This document shows positions 1 to 10,388 of a stretch of DNA of 64,000 bases, piece by piece. Within the stretch, counting starts at the first letter, position 1; every line of letters begins with the position of its first letter. Below the pieces are notes generated by a model that ran no database searches, was not told the origin of the DNA, and saw nothing but the letters and a program-made list of their open reading frames with translations. This DNA comes from Apostichopus japonicus. Taxonomy: Eukaryota; Echinodermata; Holothuroidea; Aspidochirotida; Stichopodidae. The stretch spans positions 32,770,501 through 32,834,500 of the forward strand of contig NC_092568.1 of NCBI RefSeq assembly GCF_037975245.1, read 5' to 3'. The translations under genes and the position numbers were made by a program.

Positions 1-1626
1 ATTCCTTTCTATATAAGGACTCTAACACTGTTCAATTGACAACTTTGACAATAATAGCTTTATGGCATTTGGCACATAAACACATCTGTCAAAACATGAT
101 TTTTACAACTTCAATACCCTCATTGATTTATAACACGGTTTTAAACAATGATACACTATTTTACAATGAGTACTGTACTGTATTAAACTATGAAGAACTG
201 CTGTGCAGCTGACATTTCCATGTATAACAAGGGATGAGTTTAAAATTGAGATTGCTGGCAATGTGCAGTGAAATTTCTGTGATCCACAACAAGTGAGGAT
301 ATTACCCACAATACTCCCCATTTGACCAAAATGAAAATAAAAGGTCAGAAAGTTATAAATTAGCAAAACTGAAAGACCTGCAACTTGCGAGAAGTTTAAC
401 AAGTTTAACATTTCAAAATATCTATAGAAAATTTCATCCTAATCAATCAATCATATTTAACTTGTTGTGTCCCATAATCATCATGAACTCATTCCAGGGA
501 CCTCATTCGTTAAATTGTGCTATTATTTAGGGTTAGGCGGGCCAGAATAATTAATATAAGATTTTTGGAATTTTTTTGGCGAGCTGAAGAAAATATGCCG
601 GTAAGCCCCACTGAAACTGTGACACACACAGATAAATGTATCTTACCTTGAAACATTAAATATGTATTCCTGTTTATTCTTTCTTGGGTTGAAAAGGACA
701 ATAACACATCTGAAAAAAAAGAGAAACGAAAAAGAAAAATAGAAAGATGCAGATTTGGACTTCAGTGCATCCACACAGAAAAGAAGTCAGAAGAAACAAA
801 GCAATACACACAAGCAATTATAAACAACCAGTACATAAATTATCAAGACTAAAATGCAAATATGTATTTTTAATACCACAATATCATTCAACAAAACTAG
901 GCACTGATCATATCTTGTTACTATGATGTACCAACAATATTTTGGCAATTTTCAAAGGGTAAACCGATACACTTTTGACTAAAATAATTCAAACAAAATT
1001 TTGTTCTACCAATGTTGGCTAAGCCACATTACAACTTCATAAAAGCAACAAATATTCTGAGCAGATTTTCAACTTTTTGGAGAGGCAGAGGCCTATTAAA
1101 GGCATTAAACAAATCGAAAATGCACTTAATCTCAAAGATACTGCATCAAACTAGCATATATAGAAGGGTTACATACTAATTGCACTGTGTAATGTCACAG
1201 AGCAATCAACATGACTTGAAAACATAAATAAATCTTTTGCTGATTCCCAAGAGCAAATTTTCTGACAACGATATAAGTGACAATTGCTACAATTTGCGAG
1301 ATTGCAGGCATAATGGGTGAACTTCACATGCTGCATGCACATTAACGATTGTTTAAAATTTCAACAAGTTGCTCTTCACATGATAACATCTCATGGCATA
1401 TGTATTTCACAAATTTTCTTCTACTAAACATACCTCGCAGGGGCTCAAAATCAATCTTTTGTACATTCTGTTCAACTTCACATACTGCTGTACAAACCCT
1501 AACAGGATATATTTTCAAAATACTGGACACAACAATACATATCATTCAAAATTGTCACATGTTCTACCAAAACCATGCATTTGATTAAACTCATTTTGTG
1601 AGGTAATTACAAACAGGAATTCTTAC
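1..1626. other. No gene recognised
   Basis: AT-rich sequence with only short chance open frames. Probably intron or 3' flank of the gene suggested by the exon at 1627-1718. No repeat structure seen. Confidence 0.5.
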
Positions 1627-1718
1627 CCAGCAGTATAGGCCACACAACCAGAGCATGAGCAACAAGACAGAGAAGCATCGTTTTGTGTTGTCAGTCCAAG
1701 GACCCTCTCTAAAGTAAC
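1627..1718 (-). CDS. Candidate internal exon with a membrane segment, gene unknown
   Basis: Flanked by a good acceptor (CTGTTTGCCAG) and donor (TGG|GTAAGA) on the minus strand. In the best frame it encodes YFREGPWTDNTKRC followed by a strongly hydrophobic FSVLLLMLWLCGLYCW, like the start of a transmembrane helix after a polar loop. Entry phase is 1 (previous exon ends with one base of a codon). A second frame is also open. I do not recognise the protein. If real it belongs to a gene downstream of atlastin on the same strand that continues beyond the left edge, with a promoter possibly near 3.7 kb. Confidence 0.4.
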
Positions 1719-2999
1719 CTGGCAAACAGAGTGAAAGAGAACCACAACTTGAGCTTAGTGCTAATCATTTTATTTTAGTTACATACATCTTTAGTTATAT
1801 ATTTTAGTTACATTTATTTTAGTTACATCCTGCCAATATATATACTGTCTACAGTTTATGGATGAAAATCTCTAGTTTTCGGTGTACATAGTTGAGACAT
1901 GTTGCATTAACATGTTATACAAATGCTGCATGAACACAGGAGAAGGAAAGAGTACAGCATTTAAGGTCTACATTGTTCAGACCAACCATGTTCTATCATT
2001 ATGGTTGTATTTTCTCCACATGAAAAATAGGCTTTCTGTATTATTTCCTTTGCATGATGCATGTTCTGGATCTAGTCCTTGCAAATAAGAGGACAATATA
2101 CATGTGTAGTGTTGATGTACATGTTGTGCAATCATACAAGATGACAGAATTTCAAAGTATGAACAAAATTTGGATCACTTATCAGTTATAATATAGCATT
2201 TATAACTTGGTAAATAAACATGCTGTGCTTAAATTGGGGCATCCACTGGCAAATTTTAATCCTTAGATACATAAATGTGCACTGATGTGTTGTACATTCC
2301 TATACATTTATACTTCATGTATGTTGTGATGATGTAGTTACGTTCCACTACTGATGATGTTGTCATGAAGGTTTAGTGCCAGATATGGCATGGGTTCTTA
2401 TTATTGTGCTCTTTGGGATATTTCAAGATTTTATCAAGTAAGTACTGTAGCAGGTCATAACAATCTCACAAAGTTGAAGTCATAAGATGATGTAATGTTG
2501 CCAAACTTTAGACCAAATCATTTCTCAATTAATATCAGAGAAATTAGATCTGCTTAAATATACTGTACTGTATGTTATGGAGCTATACAATGGTACAGTA
2601 CCTATTGCAATATGACACACCTCCTTGAATTGTCAAAATTTTACCATAACAATAGAAAGTTAACCCAAGTTATCAAACTTGAAAGGTGCTAGCTTGTCTC
2701 TTAATGTCTTTTTCACAAAACTGTCCAAGTCAAACAATAATGTGAATTTGCATATAATAACTAGGTCCAACCCATCACCTTGAATTGTTTAGTTTACATT
2801 TCCCTTTTCAATGCAGAGAATGAGAGATGTGTTCCCACTTTTTCTTTGTTATTGTATTAGAACAAAGTATTTGTAACTGATTTGAGGTCACACAAGTCAA
2901 TTTCAAATGCATTCCACTGTTATCAGTATCAAAACTGCTCCCCTATTTGTAAAAATAAGCAACCATCAAAGTCTTAAGAATATCATTATTGAGCCCACC
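1719..2999. other. No gene recognised
   Basis: AT-rich, with several TACTGTA/TACAGTA words and the ATTTTAGTTACAT words near 1770-1826 repeated three times. Otherwise featureless. Confidence 0.5.
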
Positions 3000-3208
3000 G
3001 TGATACAATTTTTTTTTTTTTTTTTTTTTTTTTTTATTATCATTCCAACAAGAGTCCAAACAATGTACAATTCATAACATATACTTTATGACTAATAGTC
3101 AATATTAATGACAACAACAAATAAATCATTAAACTTCAAATAAAGATTTCCACTTATGCCATCTGATATCAAAAGCATTTTGCTTATAACTAGTGATACA
3201 ATTTTTTT
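3000..3208 (-). mobile_element. Retro-insertion with poly-A tail and TSD
   Basis: The word GTGATACAATTTTTTT occurs at 3000-3015 and again at 3193-3208, flanking about 177 bp. On the minus strand the insert ends ATGATAATAA followed by about 25 A residues, i.e. a poly-A tail next to a target-site duplication of at least 9 bp. This is the signature of LINE-driven retroposition: a 5'-truncated LINE 3' end or a SINE. No tRNA-like boxes were seen, so a truncated LINE is more likely. Confidence 0.7.
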
Positions 3209-3639
3209 GGTACCCAATGTGGAGAATAAAATATGTACATGTCGCTAACACATTGCTGTTCTAAAGGTTAATTTGACAACGAGTAAAAATTACCACTTCA
3301 AAGTCTTAAGAGTAAGACTGAGGCCTACTGTAAGTATTATAATGTACCCCAGTACTACAAATACAATTTATGAAAATATTACATATTTTATGGTACAAGG
3401 GTGTGAAGACTCGCGCAAAAAGAAACGTCTAATGCCGGTAATTTGACCTAGTTTCGAATGAGGTGTAACAGAAGTGTTAAACACCACCATCGATCCCAGA
3501 AAATACACACACAGCTTGCTACCGTCGGTAATTAGACACTAGTGTACAGTCAGTACAAGTATACAGCTGCGGTCAATACCCACAGCACAGTATACAAACG
3601 ATACAGCGATGGACATCTCAGGTCCAGCTTAAGATACCA

Positions 3640-3720
3640 GACACGAACAAACGTCACTTGCAAGTTGCAAGCAACACAAAGTTAACGTTTTTAAGATGGC
3701 CGCACGCGGTTAAATGGGGC
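3640..3720. promoter_or_regulatory. Possible promoter region
   Basis: A locally CpG-containing patch with AAGATGGCCGC at 3694-3704, which resembles the YY1 / downstream-core motif common just after metazoan start sites, and a CGTCA (CREB-like) site nearby. It could serve a minus-strand gene containing the exon at 1627-1718 or a divergent plus-strand gene. This is a motif-level suggestion only. Confidence 0.2.
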
Positions 3721-3745
3721 GAGTCTTCAATGCCTTTAAATCATG

Positions 3746-4069
3746 GCCGTGGCTATTCTTACGACTAGTCGTAACAATTATTTATAAACTATTCTTACGA
3801 CTAGTCGTAACAATTATTTATAAACTATTCTTACGACAAAGGCAAATTCAGGCGCAGTAAAGTAAATAAACCAACTGCGCATGTAGTAGGGGTAACCCTA
3901 ACCCTAAACATAACCCTGAACCTCAATCCTAACCCTAATTACCCTAACCCTAACCGGAAATTATTGTTACTCCTCGTCGTAAAAATGGTACTCCTGGTCA
4001 TGAAAATAGCAACTGCGCATGCATAGTCGAAAATTATTCTTACAACTAGTCGTAAGAATAGCCACTTTG
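3746..4069. mobile_element. MITE with 10-bp TSD and internal telomere-like repeats
   Basis: Bounded by TTAAATCATG at 3736-3745 and 4070-4079 (perfect 10-bp duplication). The ends are inverted repeats around GTGGCTATTCTTACGACTAG. The left arm contains the palindrome TTACGACTAGTCGTAA in two tandem copies of a 36-bp unit. The interior has an interstitial CCCTAA-type tract at about 3892-3957. No coding capacity. The 9-10-bp duplication would suit a Mutator-like origin. Confidence 0.75.
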
Positions 4070-4936
4070 TTAAATCATGCTTTCCACTTCCCATTTGGGA
4101 TATGTACACAGGGAGATTCGCTTCTTAACTTCCTGTTGGCATTACTTTGCATTTCTAGTATGCAGGCTGTTAATCAAGAAATTTAGGAAGAAGGGTCGAA
4201 TGGTACGGATTCTAAATTAGTACCATTTCAGCACCCTGCATCTTGTACAACAAGGCGTAAGTTCCTTTCCAACACTTTATGCTACTGTAGCCTGTAATTC
4301 TAACTTAGGCTACAAACTGCCCAATGTTGAGGCACATATCCGTAGGCCTACCTTTCCATGGTGTGATGTGCGATTTCTTCGCTTGTTGGAAATGGTTATT
4401 TTAGACTTTCTACCCATTTTCTCGCTTACAAATTCCAAGCAACGAACATGTTGGCCTCTTCAAAGTTCTGTTGTTCCGATTCAAAACGTAAACCTTAGCA
4501 CCAGCACATATCCAGTTGTCAGTTACTTCAAGATCATAACTTTCGAATAACGTTACTGAGTTACGTTTTCATACACATCGTATTATTATGATAAATGAAA
4601 AGCAAATGTAATTTCAGCTGGTTGCTGCGCTACAGTAGGAAACGGCAGGGAATTCACCGCATGCTAGGTTGTCGTGTAACGGGGCGGCAGACAGGAATTT
4701 GAATTCGGCGAGGCTGCATTAACATAACACTGGACCTGTGAAGCGAAATGAATAGTGCGGAAGATTTGAAAACTTATTTTTGATCAAAATCGACGGAAGT
4801 ATATATGTACTTCTGTGATCAACGTCACATACCTCGCCAGATTAATTATAGTGTAATGAGGTTTGTTTTTAGAGCTTAGTTGCACTTGGGTAGCTGCGTA
4901 CTGAACATGTCCTTGCCTTTATGTTTACACTTACAG

Positions 4937-5044
4937 TTAGGATTTCAGAACATGGGTACTGGTAGTATGTTTAGTATGGGGAATAATCAATTGGCTGATA
5001 TTGGAGATGGAAGGGTGTCTTTGGCCAGTGGAACAATAGACTAA
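4937..5044 (+). CDS. Candidate terminal exon, gene unknown
   Basis: After a good acceptor (TTTACACTTACAG) 35 codons are open to a TAA: LGFQNMGTGSMFSMGNNQ then LADIGDGRVSLASGTID. The Gly/Met/Asn-rich composition looks more protein-like than the surrounding DNA. No upstream exon was identified and I recognise no family. A second acceptor-like site (CTTTACATAG) at about 5166 precedes another open run of about 36 codons. Confidence 0.22.
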   Translation, partial: LGFQNMGTGSMFSMGNNQLADIGDGRVSLASGTID

Positions 5045-5299
5045 TCGGCTCCTGTAAAAGCGGACTAGCCCATAGACTCTACTGAGTCTGCTCGGCTACA
5101 CGCAAGAGTCTCATTACATTAAAATAGGAAAATGCTATGGCTGTTATATTTTCCTCTCCTTTACATAGAAGCCGGCGCAATCACAGGAACGAATCGCTCA
5201 TGGCCGAGCGTGATGAATAGTAAGGATGGACCCAGTGCATTTGGCAAAGAAAATTGGCCAATATGCCTTAACAAAGGCTAGACTAGCCCATGGAGTTCA

Positions 5300-8200
5300 G
5301 ATCAATTGGATCTAGAGTAATGAACTTATGTTAGTATCTCAAAGTTATTTAGATCTACCACCACTGAACGTAGTCTTGTACATACGTTCTTGACAGGAAT
5401 ATCAAAATACAAAATTGAGAGCCCCAGCCCTTGCCGCCAACCACACAGCATAGCTGCATCATATTACTGTATGTCTGTACAACAAAGAATCTAGTTCACA
5501 ATAGACCAGTTCATGTGCACAGAAGTAATAATCCAAAAAGTTGTAACCACTCTTTGTGGTGAAAATTAAATATTGTTGTATAAAAAAATATGTTTTTTTA
5601 AAAAGTCAGAAGGAAAGAACATCTCAAATGAACATCAGTATGCTTTGTATTATATATGGAAACTTTCTACTTTGTATGTTTGCTTTATAGAATTATCTGT
5701 CACAGAGTTGAATCCCATTTTATGATTATTATCCTTTTCTATGTAAAATTTAAATACCACTAGCCTAAACGAAATTATGGTCCACATTGGCATATTCTTC
5801 TCTCCCTTTTCCAAGGGCACCCATAAGTGACCAGATGAGACATTTGCACTTGCAACTTTGAACACACTTGTAAAGCACTCAATCCAAAAAAGACTTCCAG
5901 TCACAAACTAAGATGATCAAAACTGCAACCAAACATCCTTGCTAGATTTACAATTCATAATTATGGGGGGGGGGGTGGAGGAGAGGGGAGGAAGGGGGTT
6001 GGTTAACTTCTTTGGTAGAGGTATACCCCAGTCCAGTAAAAGCATGTCGGCTTATCATCCTCTCACAATTGAAACAGTAAATAATCCAACCCTAAATGGT
6101 ATTTCACTCAAACTTCCAAGAAAATTGCCAGAATATGAGTAACAATGATGACATTTGTTAGTTTAACATCTTTATTTGAAACACAGAAATTTCATGCTTA
6201 TATAAGTGTAGTGCAACATACGATTAAAGTGTGTATTACAAGTTTTGTTTGAATATACGTGAATTTGGGTGCTTAACTTCATACCAAGAGGAAATGCACA
6301 CTGAATGGTACTAACCCGAACTATGTTCTCTACGATGGAGTCACTCAAAATGTGAAAATCTTCACCAGCTCTGAAAAACTGAGTGACCTTTGAAGCTCTT
6401 GAAGGGTTGTGATCATGGAAGAGAGAGAGAGAGGGGGGGGGGGGGGGGAAGTAGCAAGAAATTGTTTATCAAAAACTGTAATAACTTCCCAAAATCTTTT
6501 TATCTATCAGTTCTTTTTTTTGGGGGGGGGGTGTTTTTCGACAGGGTACCATCTTCGTTCGCCAGTATTATTTCTTTTTACATAAAAGTGATAAAGCAAA
6601 AGAATGAAAGATATGATTTGGAAACTGGATAACATCTATCCAACAATTGTAATTCATTGCTTTTTGTTGGAATAACCTTTTAACTATTCCAGGATTATAC
6701 AGAAAAGTTCATAATATTAACAGTTTTCTAGCAAAAGCATTACATATTGAGTTGGAAAGATTTTCCTCAAAGTTGCTTATTGCTTGGAAAAATACCTAAA
6801 AAACTTAAGAGGGTATTTTGAATCACACATGCCTGCAAAATAAAACAGAGGTCCAACTGATTAGACCTTCATACAATAATTAAGCATTTCCTTCGTCACA
6901 AAGCAAACAACTTGTTGCTTGAAAGATTAATTAATGAAAAGAAAAAATGTGCTTTGCATTTAAGTGAGAGAAAAGTTCTAAAATGATAATCTTAGTAATG
7001 CAGAGTATTCAAAAATCTAGTTTGAAGATGTGAGAACAATCACAAATGCCATTCAGTTTTTTATATGACGTAAAAAAAAACTGATTGTTACTGAAAGACT
7101 GCATAATGAAAACATAAGGGCCAAAGTGATCCTCTTCGCACACTAACGAAGTAACAATTAATTGTTAATACATCAAGAACAATAAATTGACCAGCTTGTC
7201 TTTTCTCTTCACTCTTGATAAAGAACCAACATCACAGATCACCATGACGATAAACTTTCTCCTTAACGATACAGATGGCAAGAAGAAATGCCACAATATG
7301 ACTGCAAAGATGTGATATTTAGTCACAAATACTTTTCATCCAGAATTTTTATTGTGGCTTGGATGACCAATTTCATTAACGCAAGTTTATTTTGTGTGAA
7401 AATTGAAGACAATATATAAGTCTAGACAACATCATTCAATTCGGAGGCAGAAAGTGAAAAACTAGTTTTTGCATATGGTGTCTAAAACTCTGGGACTCTC
7501 TGCTAATAATCTACAAGGTCATGATATAGAAAGCTGAGTGCGGCCAGGTTGTCAAGTTCTTGCAGAGAAGCTTTTAGGAAGGCTAAAGGCTTGGAGACCA
7601 ACCACATTAGCATGCCAATTTAGTCCGCGTAATATGTGGAGATAATGTATGAAGCATGTTATCTTGTCTCCAACAAACTTCCCCATATTCTTACAGATAT
7701 GAGTCAACACCACATTATCTTTAATCACAATAATGCCCAACATTGTTTTCGACAAATTTTTCCAATGATTACATTAAACGAAATGGGATCATTAATTAAT
7801 GCTCAACATACTGGTTTCTGTCAAACCATTTTGTGGCTCACCTTCAAGCACAGACCCTGACAGAACTGTCTTTCTGTAATACATCTTTCCTAAAAGGCAT
7901 TTTGACATTACGAATACTGATTACCAATTACCATGGTCGTAATTCCTCACAACATCCAATGATTTCGATCACCAAGACAATGCGTGACTCTAATTTCCAG
8001 AGCTCTACGACTCACCATATTGGATACCTTAATCTAAAAAAAAAACATTTTTAAAGGGAACATAAACCTTTTGCCCAAAAATGCATCAAGATATCCAGTT
8101 CAACTTCTATGAAGATGTGAGAAACTATTTATGAATTCCTTTCTGGAGGGAAGGTCAGCTTCTGGAAAGCTGCTTTCGAAAAAAAATGATATACAAATAC

Positions 8201-9560
8201 ATCATAAATGGCAGTATATATCGTATCAATGACATCAAGAATTTATACATGCAGCTCACAAAATACACAGAAGCCAATAAAAATACATACAAAAAACTTA
8301 TGATACAGTGAATGTTTTCCATGGAAGCAAATATTTTCTCTTTACTTTCACAACAGCAAAAGTTATGCTTCTTTACTCTCATGTTTCCTCAATTAGGGAA
8401 TGAAACCCTTACAATCTTTTCTTCTTTTTTCTTTTCTTCTCCTTGTTTTTCTGCTCTTTTTGTTTAGTATTTTAGTACTCTGTCTTCCAGATGTATGGCA
8501 ATTTTACAGGCAATATTCTATTTCTCAATTTCTCCTTTTGCTGATTGCTTCAAATCAAAGTAATTTGTGTATTCTGTTAGGAAAAGTTATAAACTGTACA
8601 GCTGTAAGCAATAACAGGCATTTCACTATGGAAATCACAGTAGGACCAACATAGGGATAACATTGTACTACACGACAAATCTGAAGGAAGTGTACAATCA
8701 ATCAATCACTCACTCACTATACAGTTTCCACATTTCCTTCCAAATCTTGCAGTTGTAGCAATGATACAGTGACTATAGCACAAACAACTGTAGACAAGCT
8801 TGTCAGTTGTTTCTTTGAAACATATGAAGACAAGCCTGTCGGCCTTTTTATTTTTCTTAAAGAGCTGTAGACAAATCTTTCAGGCTTTTTATTCTCTTGT
8901 TGAAGCTGATATGAGGCATTAGAAAGCTTACCCCATTACCTGTTTCTCCTAGCAACAAACACTAACTTTTGTCACAAACTCATTAAGTCCTTGATGATTA
9001 ACATTGTTGTGAATTAAAGGACCTTTCTTCCCTTATAACTGCAGAATTATCTGCCAACAGATTATTCCTATTATACAGCCATTTTCTTGGCCTCAAGTAC
9101 CCCCCAACCCCAACCCCAACCCCTCCCCCAAAGTTTTTCATAACATTGCAAGCATTTCAGCCACATCAACTCTAAACCAGACTGACTTTCCATCATAAAG
9201 TATCCTCATTCAATTTTCATTCAAACATAAGATTGTTCTTATTATTATAATTATTGTTATAATTTTTAAATCCATTACTATTGTGTTATTCAAACAGAAG
9301 ATTTTTCTTTCAAAAGTTCACAAACGTCATTTCTTCCAATGCTGTTTCTCCTGCTGCACAAAGTGTTAATAAATTTCCTTTCAGCACTTGTTTCAGGAAA
9401 TAGATTTCACATAAATTATAAAATGGATTTATACATTCATGTTTTCCTCCTTCAATTCTTTTATAGTAAATTGTTTTGAAGAGACAACTTTTCTGCTGTC
9501 TTCAAATTCATTCATATCTAATTTCTTCCAAACCCTTGGGGTACAGATCCTTTCAAAGAA
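5300..9560. other. 3' flank of atlastin, no further gene recognised
   Basis: AT-rich sequence with poly-G runs near 5965 and 6434 and T-rich runs. Open frames here are short and unsupported. The C-terminal exon and polyadenylation site of atlastin should lie in or just above this interval. Confidence 0.4.
7503..7589 (-). CDS. Alternative candidate tail exon
   Basis: After TCTCCAAG on the minus strand, 28 codons (PLAFLKASLQELDNLAALSF, then LYHDLVDY) and a stop, in the phase needed after exon 10. It reads like a helical segment, and vertebrate atlastin tails also begin with a KPL-type motif. A branch-like TGCTAAT lies about 25 bases upstream. The pyrimidine tract is poor and this may be chance. 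Confidence 0.2.
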   Translation of the reverse strand, partial: PLAFLKASLQELDNLAALSFLYHDLVDY

Positions 9561-9564
9561 GCTA

Positions 9565-9831
9565 TCACGTCGATCCATCGCTAGTCATTCTTCTTCCTCG
9601 GAGCTCTCGACGTACCCGACGAATTTGTAAAAAACTTGTATGCTGGACCATAGACCTATATAAAGAAGGGTCGAAGAGACAAAACAAAGGGAATGAAATA
9701 AACAGCAGAATGATTTATAGGGGGTTTCAGCATATCTTGGTGACGTGAAACAACGTTTACAAGTTCTGCTAGCTCTAACTACTCTCACGACACCAACACT
9801 ACAACCAGCTGAATACATATATACTCATCTT
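9565..9831 (-). CDS. ATL: Candidate C-terminal tail exon(s) of atlastin
   Basis: Three phase-0 options sit here on the minus strand. 9799-9831: after CTTACCAG, 10 codons KMSIYVFSWL and a stop. 9565-9642: after TGGTCCAG, 25 codons rich in Arg (HTSFLQIRRVRRELRGRR) and a stop. 9581-9634: after CATACAAG, 17 codons ending SRAPRKKND and a stop. Atlastin tails normally form an amphipathic helix followed by a basic end, so the latter two are attractive, but none has a family match strong enough to choose. A fourth candidate lies at 7503-7589. Confidence 0.3.
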
Positions 9832-9956
9832 CTGGTAAGAAAATACGATGGTACATAATGGAACTAGAGGTAAGGGTGCAAGGGGGGGAAGGGGGGGTAG
9901 ACTCGTAGTTCCAAAGCTTCTGGATATATGCTACTGTGTGACCCTGTACCACTCAC

Positions 9957-10388
9957 CTGTAGCCAGACAACATCTGCAGTGGAGTCCACGAATGCCCCTA
10001 TACTCAAGTACTGTCCAGTGTAACGAACGTAGCACCAGACCATCAACGCCATGACCGATGTACCCAGGACGAGGTTGGCTAAGTTTGACAGGGAATAGAC
10101 ACCCAAGAGTCCAAAAATTCCAGAGAGCAAATACATTATCACCATGGTTACCACCAGGGTGATCGGCGTGCGAGCTACGTTAAATAAATTCTTGCTCTCA
10201 TTGTTCTTCTCGTAATGAGCGTGGCGATCCTCAATGTCTTTGATCAGATTCTCCTTGTACGTGTCACTGAACTCCAGTCCTCCCATTTTAGGAGTCACGT
10301 CAAATGTCTTCAGAGAGGCGGCAAGAATCATCTGGTGGTTGTTCTCTAATTCTTCTGGTCCGATGTAAGGTTTATCTCCTCCACAGAC
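9957..10388 (-). CDS. ATL: Atlastin coding exon 10 (helical bundle end and membrane hairpin)
   Basis: 144 codons beginning [14 protein letters not shown]. Contains KMGGLEF, the [14 protein letters not shown] motif before the membrane, then two hydrophobic segments ([20 protein letters not shown] and [18 protein letters not shown]) forming the two-pass hairpin, and ends [23 protein letters not shown] at CAG|GTGAGT. Reading through that donor gives a stop about 30 codons on with a proline-rich non-conserved extension, so splicing to a tail exon is more likely. Confidence 0.95.

Noticed and set aside
9864-9956. Continuation of atlastin exon 10 past the 9957 donor to a stop at 9864
   Set aside because: The donor CAG|GTGAGT is strong and the extension (Pro-rich) lacks the expected amphipathic tail; kept only as a possible intron-retention form.
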